This document shows positions 53,401 through 62,962 of a stretch of 64,000 nt of DNA, in pieces. Position 1 is the first letter of the stretch. Every line of letters starts with the position of its first letter. Source of the stretch: an uncultured Selenomonadales bacterium (GTDB lineage Bacteria > Bacillota > Negativicutes > Selenomonadales > Selenomonadaceae); the NCBI GenBank assembly GCA_947307055.1, contig CAMZHX010000003.1, positions 62,001 to 126,000 on the forward strand, read 5' to 3'. The notes beneath the pieces are model-generated. The model ran no database searches. It worked only from the letters and a program-made list of their open reading frames with translations, and was not told the DNA's origin. The position numbers and the translations under genes are program-made.

Positions 53401-56398
53401 GAAGTCGGAAACGGAAATATCTTGCAAATCGGCGGCAAGCGGCAAAGTCTTTTTCGTCAAAATTATGGACTGAAATATTATTTTTTGCACTTTTATTAGT
53501 GACGAGCATAATTTCATCGTCGCGCAACTCGAAATGAACGTTAATTGACGGGTGAGCGGCGATAATTTTTTTCACGGCGTCGGCAAGTTTATCAATGTCA
53601 GTATCAGAATCGAAATTGCAGATAAAAGGCACATTGTAGGAGGTCGACAGGGGATTTTTCATGCATTCGAGGTAAATTCCGCGCTGAACATTGCTAATTT
53701 TGCTTGAATTGACAGTTGCGGCAGATTTTTCATCAGATTTTTTGTCGGAGAGCAAAAAAGTTAAAAGTTCGTCTTCAATCGTCTCAAGCGAGCCGCTTAA
53801 AAGTTTTTTGACGGGGATATTGACGCCAAAATCTTTATAAAGTTTGGTGGAAAGTTTAATGGCGGAAATGCTCGCCAAGCCGAGATAATTTAATTCGGTC
53901 GTGGGGCTGAACTCTTTTAGCCCGATAACTTCGCCAATTATCTCAATCAAAGATTTTTCCAGGACGTTGAAATTTCGTTTGGCGTTATCATCATTAGCGG
54001 TTTGCAATTCGGGCTTAGGAAGTGCGCGGCGATTAACTTTGCTGTTCTGATTGAGCGGAATTTTATCAATTTGCATAGTGACGGCGGGCACCATGTAGGG
54101 CGGCTTGCGCTCGGCAATGAAATTATTCAACTCGTCGATAGAAATTTTTTCCGCGCCGACGACATAAGCCGCAATAAATTTTCCGCCTGCAGGGTGCTCG
54201 AAAGCCGCAACTGTCGCGTCCTTGACTGCGGGGAATTCGCGAATAACCGCTTCAACTTCCGACAACTCAATCCTGAAGCCGCGAATTTTAACTTGCCCGT
54301 CGCGCCGCCCGATAAATTCGATATTGCCGTCCGCACGATAGCGCACAATGTCGCCCGTCCTGTATGCTCGCGAATATTCGCCGCCGTCAAACGGATTCTT
54401 GATAAAAACTTCAGCAGTCTTTTCGGGGCGATTCAAATAACCCGCGCCAACTTGAACGCCCGCCGCTAAAAGCTCGCCCGCCGCGCCAATCGGTACGCGA
54501 TAAAAATTTTGGTCGACGATGTAAAGCTTTGTATTGTCCAGCGGCTCGCCAATCGGGATATTATTTTCCTGACGCTCAACCTTAAAGCTTGTTATCAAAA
54601 TTGTGCATTCCGTCGGTCCGTAAACGTTGTAGAAATTATAATTTTTCGGCGGGTCGAGTGAGACAAGTTTTTCGCCGCCCGTCGATAAATATTTCAAGCT
54701 GTGGTTGTCAATGTCGGTTGCGAATTGCCGCCCAACTTGCGTCGTCATAAAAGCGTGAGTGACGTTATTTTTTTCAAAATAAGCGTTCATGGCTTCGAGG
54801 TCAAGGCGCATTTCTTCGGGCACAATGCAGACCGCCGCGCCGCTCGTCAACGCGGGGTAAGTGTCCATCATATTCGCGTCAAAGCCGAAATTTGCATACG
54901 CGCCGACGCAGTGATTTTCGGTCAAGCCGTAAAATTTTTTATACCAGTGGATAAACGCGACAAGATTTTTATGAGTGAGGCGCACGCCTTTTGGAATGCC
55001 CGTTGAGCCGCTCGTGTACAGCAGGATAAAAATATTTTCGGGTTTGACTTCGGGCAAGGCAACTTTATCTGCCCGCGGGATTTCGTCAATGAATAAAATT
55101 TCGCCGTCGTAATCGGTAATAAGCGGGCGAAGTTCCTTTGTCGTGATTAAAATTTTCGCGGCGGCGTCCTTAATCATAAAGTTCAAACGTTCAGGCGGGT
55201 AAGTCGGGTCGAGCGGCTGATAAGCACAACCAGTTTTCAACGCACCCAACGCGGCTATCGGCATAAATTCACAACGCGGAATCAAAATCGAAACGACATC
55301 GCAAATATTTTTGCTCAAAATGTAAGCGGCAATGTCATTCGAGAGCGCGTCAATTTCGCGATAAGTAAATTTTTTGTCGTCGAAGATAACCGCCGTGTTG
55401 TTCGGATATTTTTCAGCGGCGGCGTTGAAAAGACTAATAACCGTCTGCGAATCGTCGTAAGCAATTTCGGTTTTGTTGAAGGCGTCGAAAATTTCAATCT
55501 GCGCGGCGTCGCACAATTCAACCTCGCGGACGAAAATTTTATTCATGAGTTGTCGCAAAACATTTTCGTAGCACGCGGCGAAAGTCTCAATGAATTTTGC
55601 CGAATAACGCGCCGCATTGTACTCAATGTGAATCTGCATTCCGTCAGCAACGCACATCAATTCAAAGCCCAGATTGTTGCCGGTCGTTTTCTTGTCGAGA
55701 ATTTCTTCCTTGCAAGGCTTGCCGCAAAATTCGGACACAGATTTAATCAGGCCGTGATAGGCGAACAGCGGCGCATTATTCATCGGGCAAATTTGATTCA
55801 AATCCGCGTAGGAAAATAAATCGCTCGCCCGCGCAGATTTAATTTGCTCGGTCACTTCGGCGAGGAATTATGAAATTTTTTCATCGCCCGTCCAACGGCA
55901 ATAGACCGGCAACGTTTTAACGAACATGCCAATAATATTTTTAGTTTTCTCGTCGCGACCATGATAAATCGTCGAGAAAAGCGATTCTTGCTGGTGAGTG
56001 TAAGTGCCCAAGACTAAAGCAAACGCCGCCGAAGTCAGAGCCGACGCGGAAATTTTATTTGCCTTGCAGAAACTTCTAAGCGTCGAGTAATCAAGCGGAA
56101 AAGTTTTCGTGAACACGTCGAAGGAAATTTCTTTAGCGTCGCAATCCGGAATCGGTAAGGCTTCAATGTCGAGACCGCCAAAAGTTTTTTCGTACCAAGC
56201 CTTTGCCTGCACAAAACTTTCCGACGCTCGCGCTTTAGTTTCATCGTTAGCGGCGTCGAGGGCGTCATAACTTTCCGGCGCAAGTTCGGTATCGGGGTCG
56301 GCATAAGCTTTTGCCACGTCAGCAAAGAAAACATTTGCCGCCGAGCGGTCAAAGCAAACGTGATGAGTTGTGCGCAAAAGATATTTCGCCTTTTCGGT
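50462..56398 (-). pseudogene. Decayed nonribosomal peptide synthetase, originally C-A-T-C-A-T-R
   Basis: Reading right to left: a truncated condensation domain that begins just before HHVCFDR (the HHxxxD motif) and is cut by an in-frame TAA (55870-55868); adenylation domain 1 (LLYTSGSTGIPKGVRLTH, YGPTECTI); carrier 1 (YLGLASISAIKL); condensation domain 2, interrupted by frameshifts near 53430-53460 and near 53285; adenylation domain 2 (LIYTSGSTGKPKGVMIKH, YGPTEITI); carrier 2 (DLGGTSLLVTR); and a C-terminal thioester-reductase piece (KYVRSK Tyr/Lys pair). The reductase lacks its NADPH-binding N-terminal part: the carrier joins directly to GNEIENVNVGGVKN. C-A-T-C-A-T-R synthetases from gut anaerobes release dipeptide aldehydes that can cyclise to pyrazinones. 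This locus probably no longer works. Confidence 0.88.
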
Positions 56399-57539
56399 CT
56401 GCAACATTGCCAGAAAAGTTATCGTGACGCCGATTAAACTTATCGAAAACAATCTTAGCGCAATTTCACCCGACGCAATCAGCGAATCGGGCACATTGTA
56501 AATCGATAAAATAATTTGCGGGAAAAATATCGCGAACAGGACAAAAATTCCGCTCAAAGTCAGCGCAAATCTCAAAACGTATTTGATAAGAATTCGGACG
56601 CCGCTGAAATCTTTTTCGCCGTACAACATTCCGATAATCGGCATCATCGCGCCGTTGCAACCGGCAATGCACATTGAAACGAGCGAAAGGCACGCCATGC
56701 AAATTGCGTACAAAGTCATAGCGTCCGCTCCGCCCGTCTCGCCGAGTATTTGATAAATCGCCCAGACTTTTACGGAAATTAAAGCCGTCCCGCTCGCAAT
56801 CGGAATTCCGGCTTTAATAATTCTTCCGGCTTGATTTATAAATTTGCCAAAATCTTTAAGCACCGGATAAAATTTTCTCGAACGCTCGCTTGAGGAAAAA
56901 TATTTCTTCGCGACGTAACCCATTGCAATAATATCGCCGGAAATTAAAGCGATAGACGCACCCATTATCCCGAATCCATTTGCAACGAGCGCGAAACTCA
57001 ATATCACGTTCGTAATTTGTCCGCTCAAAATGCCGCGACTTACAACTTTTGCAAAACCGTCCGTGCGAATCAAAGTTTGCCACGTGAAAAACATTAAGTA
57101 CAGCGGCACTCGCCAAACGAAAATTATCAAGTATTCGTGAACCAAAGCACGCAAATCTTCAGCAGAGGACAAAAAAAATTGACAGCGCGTAACTGCTCGG
57201 AATCAAAAGAACTGCCCAGAGCACTCCGAAAAATACGCTTACTGCCACAACCGTTGAAAAAATATAATTTGCGCCGTCGTTATCGCGCTTTCCTGCGGCT
57301 ATCGCTATCAAGCCCGACGAGCCCATTGAAATTAGTACCGCCAAAGCATATGTTATTTGATTGAGCGGAATGCACGCAGAAACAGCCGCCATTGCGTGCG
57401 AACTTATAAAATTTCCGACGATAATTCCGTTTATTATTGTTCCGAGTTGCGCCGCCATTGATGATAAAACCGTCGGCAGGAAAAATTCCTTAAACTTTTG
57501 CTTTACGAGAGTTCCGGTTTTATGGTATGTCAGATTCAA
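56399..57539 (-). pseudogene. MATE-family exporter, frameshifted and fused to the NRPS remnant
   Basis: The N-terminal 126 residues (57539-57159; GTIINGIIVGNFISSHAMA, GSSGLIAIAAGKRDND) and the continuation from 57172 (IIFVWRVPLYLMFFTWQTLI, IMGASIALISGD) are one MATE transporter, separated by a frameshift at a run of eight A (57171-57178 on the plus strand). About 380 of the expected 450 residues remain. At about 56399 the sequence passes in frame from the transporter (ITFLAML) into the condensation domain (KAKYLLRTTHHVCFD), so the transporter end and the NRPS start were deleted together. It probably exported the NRPS product. Confidence 0.85.
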
Positions 57540-57745
57540 GGCGAGTACCTCTCAAAAAATGTTTTAAAGTAAAATTCAACAAGCTTAGTATTTTTATTCA
57601 ATGTTCAATTCGTCTTCGGTCGCGTTTTTAATTCCGAAATTATCAAAGCTGTAGTCAATGTCCATAAACTCACTATCAAGCCACGTCGGAATATATCTAA
57701 CCTCAAAGTAATTGCGCGTCTGCCTATCGTCAATGTCAATTAGGA

Positions 57746-57775
57746 ATGCGTAATGCGTAATGCGTAATGATTTTA
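57746..57775. repeat. GCGTAATGC-type repeat inside the adhesin gene, copy 3
   Basis: ATGCGTAATGCGTAATGCGT and following bases match the repeat at 9015-9037 and 26364-26446. Read in the adhesin frame it gives SLRITHYAFLI between SFLIPSN and DIDDRQTRN. Confidence 0.75.
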
Positions 57776-60700
57776 ATGAGTTGCTTGGAATTAGGAATGA
57801 ATGTTCGTCGCTGACGCCTAAACCACTGCGCGTGTACGTCGTGCCCAAAATCGCATAAGGATTGCTACTCCTCGCGAAATTGCTATTGCTCGCAAAGTTG
57901 CTGTAGCCGGTGCTGTAGCCGGTGCCGTAGTAGCCGCTGTAACCCCTCGACGCGCCTTGATAATCACCACTAGAACCGCTACCGCTACTGTACGCAAGAA
58001 TTCTCCCGACCTTAACCGCGTCGTTAACGTCTACGGAATTCGCACGAATCGTATTGACCGAAGATTCGGAGCTGTCGCTCGTCAGAATCGCTACGCCCTT
58101 ACTTTGCGCCAGATTCAAGTACAAGTTGCCGTGCTCAATCTAAATGTGAATATTATCATCAGCACTAATCGTTTCAGCCGTCACATTGCCATTGATTGTC
58201 CAGATGTTCGCATTCTTCGCCGCAACATTCTTAAATTCAATGCTACCGTTGTTGGCGTTCAAGTAAACATTTCTGCCCGGATTTATCGCGCCAGTCTCCT
58301 CGACCGTTATGCCTTTTTGACGCCGCACGTAGGTGTCGTGATTAGATGTTATGGAAATGTCGCCGTCTTGCGTAGCAATCTTGCCCGCTATCTCAACAAA
58401 GCCGTTTAACGTCTCAATGTTCAAGTCGTTTTGCGCCCTAAGCATATCGTCCGCGCCGTTCGAGTTTATAACTATTTCGCCATCCGCCGTCGCTATTATT
58501 ATATCACCATTCGTTACCGTGATTTTCTCGTCAATCTCAACGTCCCCGTCATCAGTCACTATCCAAATTGATTCGTTCGCTTTCAACTCCGCGTCTATGA
58601 AAATATCCGCGACTTCCTCTTCCAAAATATCGGCAATTTCAATCACGTTGGCTGGAGTATTATCTTCACTCGCAGGATTTTGCGCCCTAACGTTTATGTT
58701 GCCCGCTGTCGATTCGTTCTTGCCCAATATCTTAATTATTCCGTTGTCCGTCGAAATGCTTATATCATTTTTCGCATATACTACCGTATCATTATTCTGC
58801 TTGGTCGTGTCGTTGCCGATTTGTATGTTGTCCTCGTCAAGCTCTATCGCTATTTCGCCATTTTGAGCACGCAATTTGCCTTCTATCGTCAAGTCGCCTT
58901 TATCTATGCTCATCGTAACGTTGCCATTAGTCGAGGTCGCTGAACCAGTTATGCCAATGTTGCCGCCCTTGACCGTCAAGTCAATGTTCTTGCCCGCGCT
59001 TATGTCCGCATTGCCTACAACATTTATGCCCGCAGAATCAGTTATCACGTGACGCCCCGCCGTTATTTGTCCCGCTATTCCAATCACTTTGCCGGCTTTC
59101 AATTTTATATCCTTGCCCGCACGCAAAGTCGCGCTCAAGTCAGCAGTCTCTTTGCCTTCCAATGTGCTCAATTTCGCTATATCCACAGAGCCTTTGCGCG
59201 ACGTTATGTTGATGTTATTGCCCGCAGAAAGTGCCGCGCCCGCTCCAAAGTCGCCGTTCATATCCAACGTTATGCTGCCATTAGTCGATTGCAACGTCTC
59301 TTTGTCCAGCAAGAGGATTGCGCCATTCGATTGGGTATTCTTCAACGTTATATCGCTCGCAACCGGCTTGTCAATCACCACCAAGAAGCCCGCATTTTTG
59401 CCCGTCACTACCACCGAGCCGCTAAGTTCATCGCCCGCGCTGTCGACGTACAAGCCCTCAAAATCGTTCGAGCCGTTGCTCATGTCTAAGCCCTTGTTCG
59501 TCTTAACCAACACAACCGGCATTTCCTTTATAAATTGTTCAAGGTCTTCCACTTTAGCGACGTTCATGTCCTTATACGTCGTCTCAACCTTGCCGCTTAG
59601 CTTAATGTCGTCCGCGTTCAGCGCGATTTGCTTGTTCGCCTTCAACGTGCTATTTTTATCGCTCGTCAAGTTCATGCCCGCCGTCAACGCTATGTCCTTA
59701 TCCGTTTCAATATTGCCATTCAGCGTCAGCGATTTATCCGAAGTTATATTAACGTCGCCGGTCACCTTCAAGCCTTCCAACTTCAAGCCGTCCGGAGCCG
59801 CGCTACTCAATTTGACGTTCTCGCCGCCAGTTATCGTCGCCGCTTTGATGAGATTGCTCGCGTTGTCCAAAGTTATATCCTTCGCCGCGCTTGCCGTAAG
59901 TTTGTCCGCGCTGATTGATTTGCCGTTGCCTTGCACTATCGAGCCTTCAGAAGTCGCGCTAAATGTCGTGCCGGTCACGTCGCCCAACGTCAACATGCCG
60001 CCATTCACGCCCTTGACGTAAATCCCTTTGCCGCTCAAGTCCGCGCCTACAGATTTTTCAGCCGTGTTGCCGAACTCAATCGGATTCTCCGCACTGCCAA
60101 CATTATTTTGCGCCGTGAATATCAGAGCGTCCTTCGCAGAGAAATTACCACTCGCGCCCGTGCGTTTGTAAATGTTCTGCGCAACTACCGAAATTTCCTT
60201 AGCCGTCATCGTCGAGCCGTAATCAAAATCGCCGTCACTTTTCGCCGTAAACTTCCCGCTAATATTTATGGTCTCACCGTCGCCATACGACAGCAAGCCA
60301 CCCGCCTTCGTGTTCTCAAAAGTCACGTCGCCCGCTACATCATTCTTTATCGTCGGCGCAAATTTATCTGACTTCATCGCAACGTTGATTGAGCCGTTTA
60401 TCGCGTTGCCGTCCCTGCTCGCAATCGCCAAAGCATTGAACGTGTTCTCCGTATTGTTAATGGTGACACCGTTATCAGTCGCGATAGTCAATTTCTCGGT
60501 GTGAATCTCGCCTTCGTGCGTGAATGTCCCGATACTCAAATTGATTTCCTTAGTCGCCTGCAAGCCGCCCGTCGAAATTATGTTGCCCTTCGCAGTCGTC
60601 AGGCTTAACACATCGCCATTGAACGTGCCGGATAAGTTAATGTCGCCGGTCTGCGTGATTTGCGCCGTGCCCACTTTGCCGCCGAAATTCGCCGTCAATC

Positions 60701-60929
60701 TCTCCGAATCATTATTCAGCGCAAAAATTCCGCCTACTGCGCCTACGTCTATCACGCTAAGTTTGTTATTGCCAGTCAATTTCGCGTCGCCGGTCGCAGA
60801 GACTTTCAGGTTGATTACATTGTTCGCGCCGGTCGCCGTCTGCCCTATCGAGCCTTCCGAGCTTATGTCAACCCGGCCGCTTATGTCGTTCAAATTTACC
60901 GTGCCCGTGTTCAAGCCCTTGATGTAGAA

Positions 60930-60968
60930 GGTAGGGAAAAGGGAGAAGGGAGAAGGGAGAAGGGTTAG
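60930..60968. repeat. Purine-rich repeat inside the adhesin gene, copy 3 (left arm)
   Basis: GGGAAAAGGGAGAAGGGAGA and continuation match the left arm of the elements at 15649 and 48044. In the adhesin frame it encodes LLPSPFSLFPT, unlike the surrounding Gly/Asn/Thr-rich sequence. Confidence 0.75.
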
Positions 60969-61589
60969 GGTAGTTGTGGCAGTCGGTCTTATCAATATCG
61001 GATTGTCAGCCGTGCCCGTATTGCCCGTCAACGTTATCTCGCCCGCAGTGTTCAGATACGCCGCCGCTATGTCATCAAAGCGCGTGCTGTGTTCGATTAT
61101 GCCATTGTTATCATTCGCTAGCCGTATCGCTTTGGGAGAGTACACCGCGCTAATCCGGAAATTGTCTTTGCCTAACTTCTGCAGGTTAATTTCATCATTG
61201 CTACGCGCATTCAGTAAGTCGCCCGTCAATGTCACCGTCAAAGGCTTAGACTGCGTGCCGATTGCGCCATTGCCGCCCACTAGCACCAAATCTTTGCCGA
61301 TAACGTTCGCGCCTCTCGTCGCCGCGTTAAATATGCCCTTCTCGCCGATTATCCGCACGTCGCCATAGTTGCCGTCAGCTTTAGCCGTCTCGATTTTCGC
61401 CACGTTCAACGCGCTGTAAACATCATTATTCGGATTGCTCGCCGCGTCTATCTTGACGCCCTTATTGCGCCCAGCTATGTATACGCCGTCATTGCCCGTA
61501 GTCTTGATATTTATATTGCCAGTGGCGTTTATGCCAAGCGGAATCGTGCCGCTTATGTCGAACGACGCTATCTCCTGTTATATAAAAGT

Positions 61590-61780
61590 GTATTGAAACT
61601 CGAAAGAGTTTTGCTAAAATCCAAGCGGACAGGTTTCTTCTTTCAATCTCCTTGTGGCGCTGTCCACTTCATTAAGAGTGAAGACTCTGACCTGCGGATT
61701 TTCAATAATGAGCCGGCTGAAGTTCTGTCTTCTCATCGCTGAACAGGTTTTGAGCCGCAAAAGTCAGAGTGTCCGAAAGG
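61590..61780 (+). ncRNA. Candidate bridge RNA of the IS110 element
   Basis: Three stem-loops lie in order between the left end and the recombinase start: AAACTC-GAAA-GAGTTT (61596-61611); GGACAG...CTGTCC (61627-61665) enclosing ATCTCCT (61646-61652), identical to the seven bases of host sequence at the left junction (61570-61576); and ACTCTGAC...GTCAGAGT (61684-61770) enclosing a second helix TGCGG/CCGCA and GGCTGAAG (61715-61722), which is complementary to CTTCAGCC (62949-62956) near the right end. This is the stem plus target-loop plus donor-loop plan of IS110 bridge RNAs. The structure was judged by eye. Confidence 0.6.
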
Positions 61781-61789
61781 GTGTTATGT

Positions 61790-62962
61790 ATGTACATTGT
61801 TGGAATAGACATCGCCAAACGTTTTCACGAAGCCGCCATAATCGACAAGGCGGGCAAAGTTATCGTTAAGCGGATTCGTTTTGCTAACTCTCACGCAGGA
61901 TTTCTAAAACTCATGGAAGCAGTTAGAAAACTCGACGCCCCCGCAGAATTCGGCATGGAAGCAACAGGGCATTACTGGTTGCCGCTGTACGCTCATTTGC
62001 GTCAAGTCGGACAGACTGTTCACGTTATCAACCCTCTACAGTCCGACGCCTTGCGCTCCATGTTTATCCGCCAGACCAAGAACGACACTATTGACGCTTT
62101 AATCGTCGCTGAAGTCGTTCGCTTTGGGCGTTATTGTGAAACTCAAGTCGCGCTGGAAAATATCGTCGCTTTGCGCGAACTTTGCCGTCAACGTTTTTTC
62201 GTCGTTGATATGGCTTCCGACTTCAAGCGTAAGATTATCGCCCTGCTCGACCAAACTTTTCCCGAATACGAGAAACTTTTTTCCGATACCTTCGGCAAGT
62301 CATCAATGGAACTTTTAGCCAATTACACGACACCCGAAGAAATGTTGTCGGTCGACACTCAAACTCTCGCCGATCTTTTGAGCAAAGCTTCTCGCGGTCG
62401 CTTCGGGCTCGACAAAGCCAATGAAATTCAGCAAAGTGCTAAAAATTCTTTCGGTATCGTGCTTGCCTCGTCTAGTTTCGCGCTGATTATCCGTCAATAT
62501 CTGGAGCAACTGAAGTCTTTGGAATCGTCTATCGCGGCTTTTGACGAAGAGATTGCTCGTCTCATGGATAATTTTGACACCAAACTTGAGACAATTACGG
62601 GCGTTGGTAAAACTTTGGCTGCCGTTATTTTCTCTGAGATTGGCGGCGACATTAAAAGATTTTCTTCCGTGCCAAAACTCGTCGCTTATGCAGGACTTTA
62701 CCCAAAATCATGCCAGTCCGGCGAAAGTAAAACTGATGGACGAATGTCTAAACGTGGTTCTCCTTACCTTAGACGAGCCGTTTGGCTTGCTGCTAACGTT
62801 GCTGCTTTTAAAGACCCTGCCATTTCCATTTTCTACCAGAAGAAACGCTCCGAGGGAAAAGACCATTTGACTGCCATTGGGCATGTTTGTCACAAAATTC
62901 TTGCCATTATTTTCGCCGTCCTTCGGGATAATAAATCTTATGTTCCGGCTTCAGCCTCTTGA
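61790..62962 (+). CDS. IS110-family recombinase/transposase
   Basis: A 390-residue RNA-guided DNA recombinase of the IS110 family. The N-terminal RuvC-like DEDD domain has its acidic residues in VGIDIAKRFHEAAI, EFGMEATGHYW and KNDTIDALIVAE. A coiled-coil middle (about 220-270) leads to the C-terminal Tnp_20 domain with GVGKTLAAVIFSEIG and the likely nucleophile Ser in MSKRGSPYLRRAVW. Start ATG 61790 with AAGG nine bases upstream; the frame from 61769 has extra residues. All key residues are present, so the element may be active. Confidence 0.95.
   Translation: MYIVGIDIAKRFHEAAIIDKAGKVIVKRIRFANSHAGFLKLMEAVRKLDAPAEFGMEATGHYWLPLYAHLRQVGQTVHVINPLQSDALRSMFIRQTKNDTIDALIVAEVVRFGRYCETQVALENIVALRELCRQRFFVVDMASDFKRKIIALLDQTFPEYEKLFSDTFGKSSMELLANYTTPEEMLSVDTQTLADLLSKASRGRFGLDKANEIQQSAKNSFGIVLASSSFALIIRQYLEQLKSLESSIAAFDEEIARLMDNFDTKLETITGVGKTLAAVIFSEIGGDIKRFSSVPKLVAYAGLYPKSCQSGESKTDGRMSKRGSPYLRRAVWLAANVAAFKDPAISIFYQKKRSEGKDHLTAIGHVCHKILAIIFAVLRDNKSYVPASAS

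Larger units (their letters stand above)
57594..61577 (-). pseudogene. Filamentous adhesin (haemagglutinin/LktA-like), 3' part
   Basis: More than 1300 residues of repetitive beta-helix sequence typical of filamentous haemagglutinin-like exoproteins (LTASAAKDITLDNASNLIKA, NINITSRKGSVDIAKLST and many variants), ending in a Gly/Ser/Tyr-rich segment and a short C-terminal domain. The frame is open from the IS boundary at about 61577 down to an in-frame TAG at 58142-58140, then continues in the same frame to 57594. The ATG at 61409 is only the first Met after the IS and not a true start. Two dispersed repeats have inserted in frame (about 57746-57775 and 60930-60968). Confidence 0.85.

Noticed and set aside
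53245..53517. Separate 90-residue minus-strand gene
   Set aside because: Its sequence (DLQDISVSDFLKTVSDTFSG, then YPFSQIAADY) is the missing middle of the second NRPS condensation domain in a shifted frame.
61654..61869. 71-residue plus-strand frame at the start of the IS
   Set aside because: It overlaps the recombinase start in another frame and covers the structured noncoding region.
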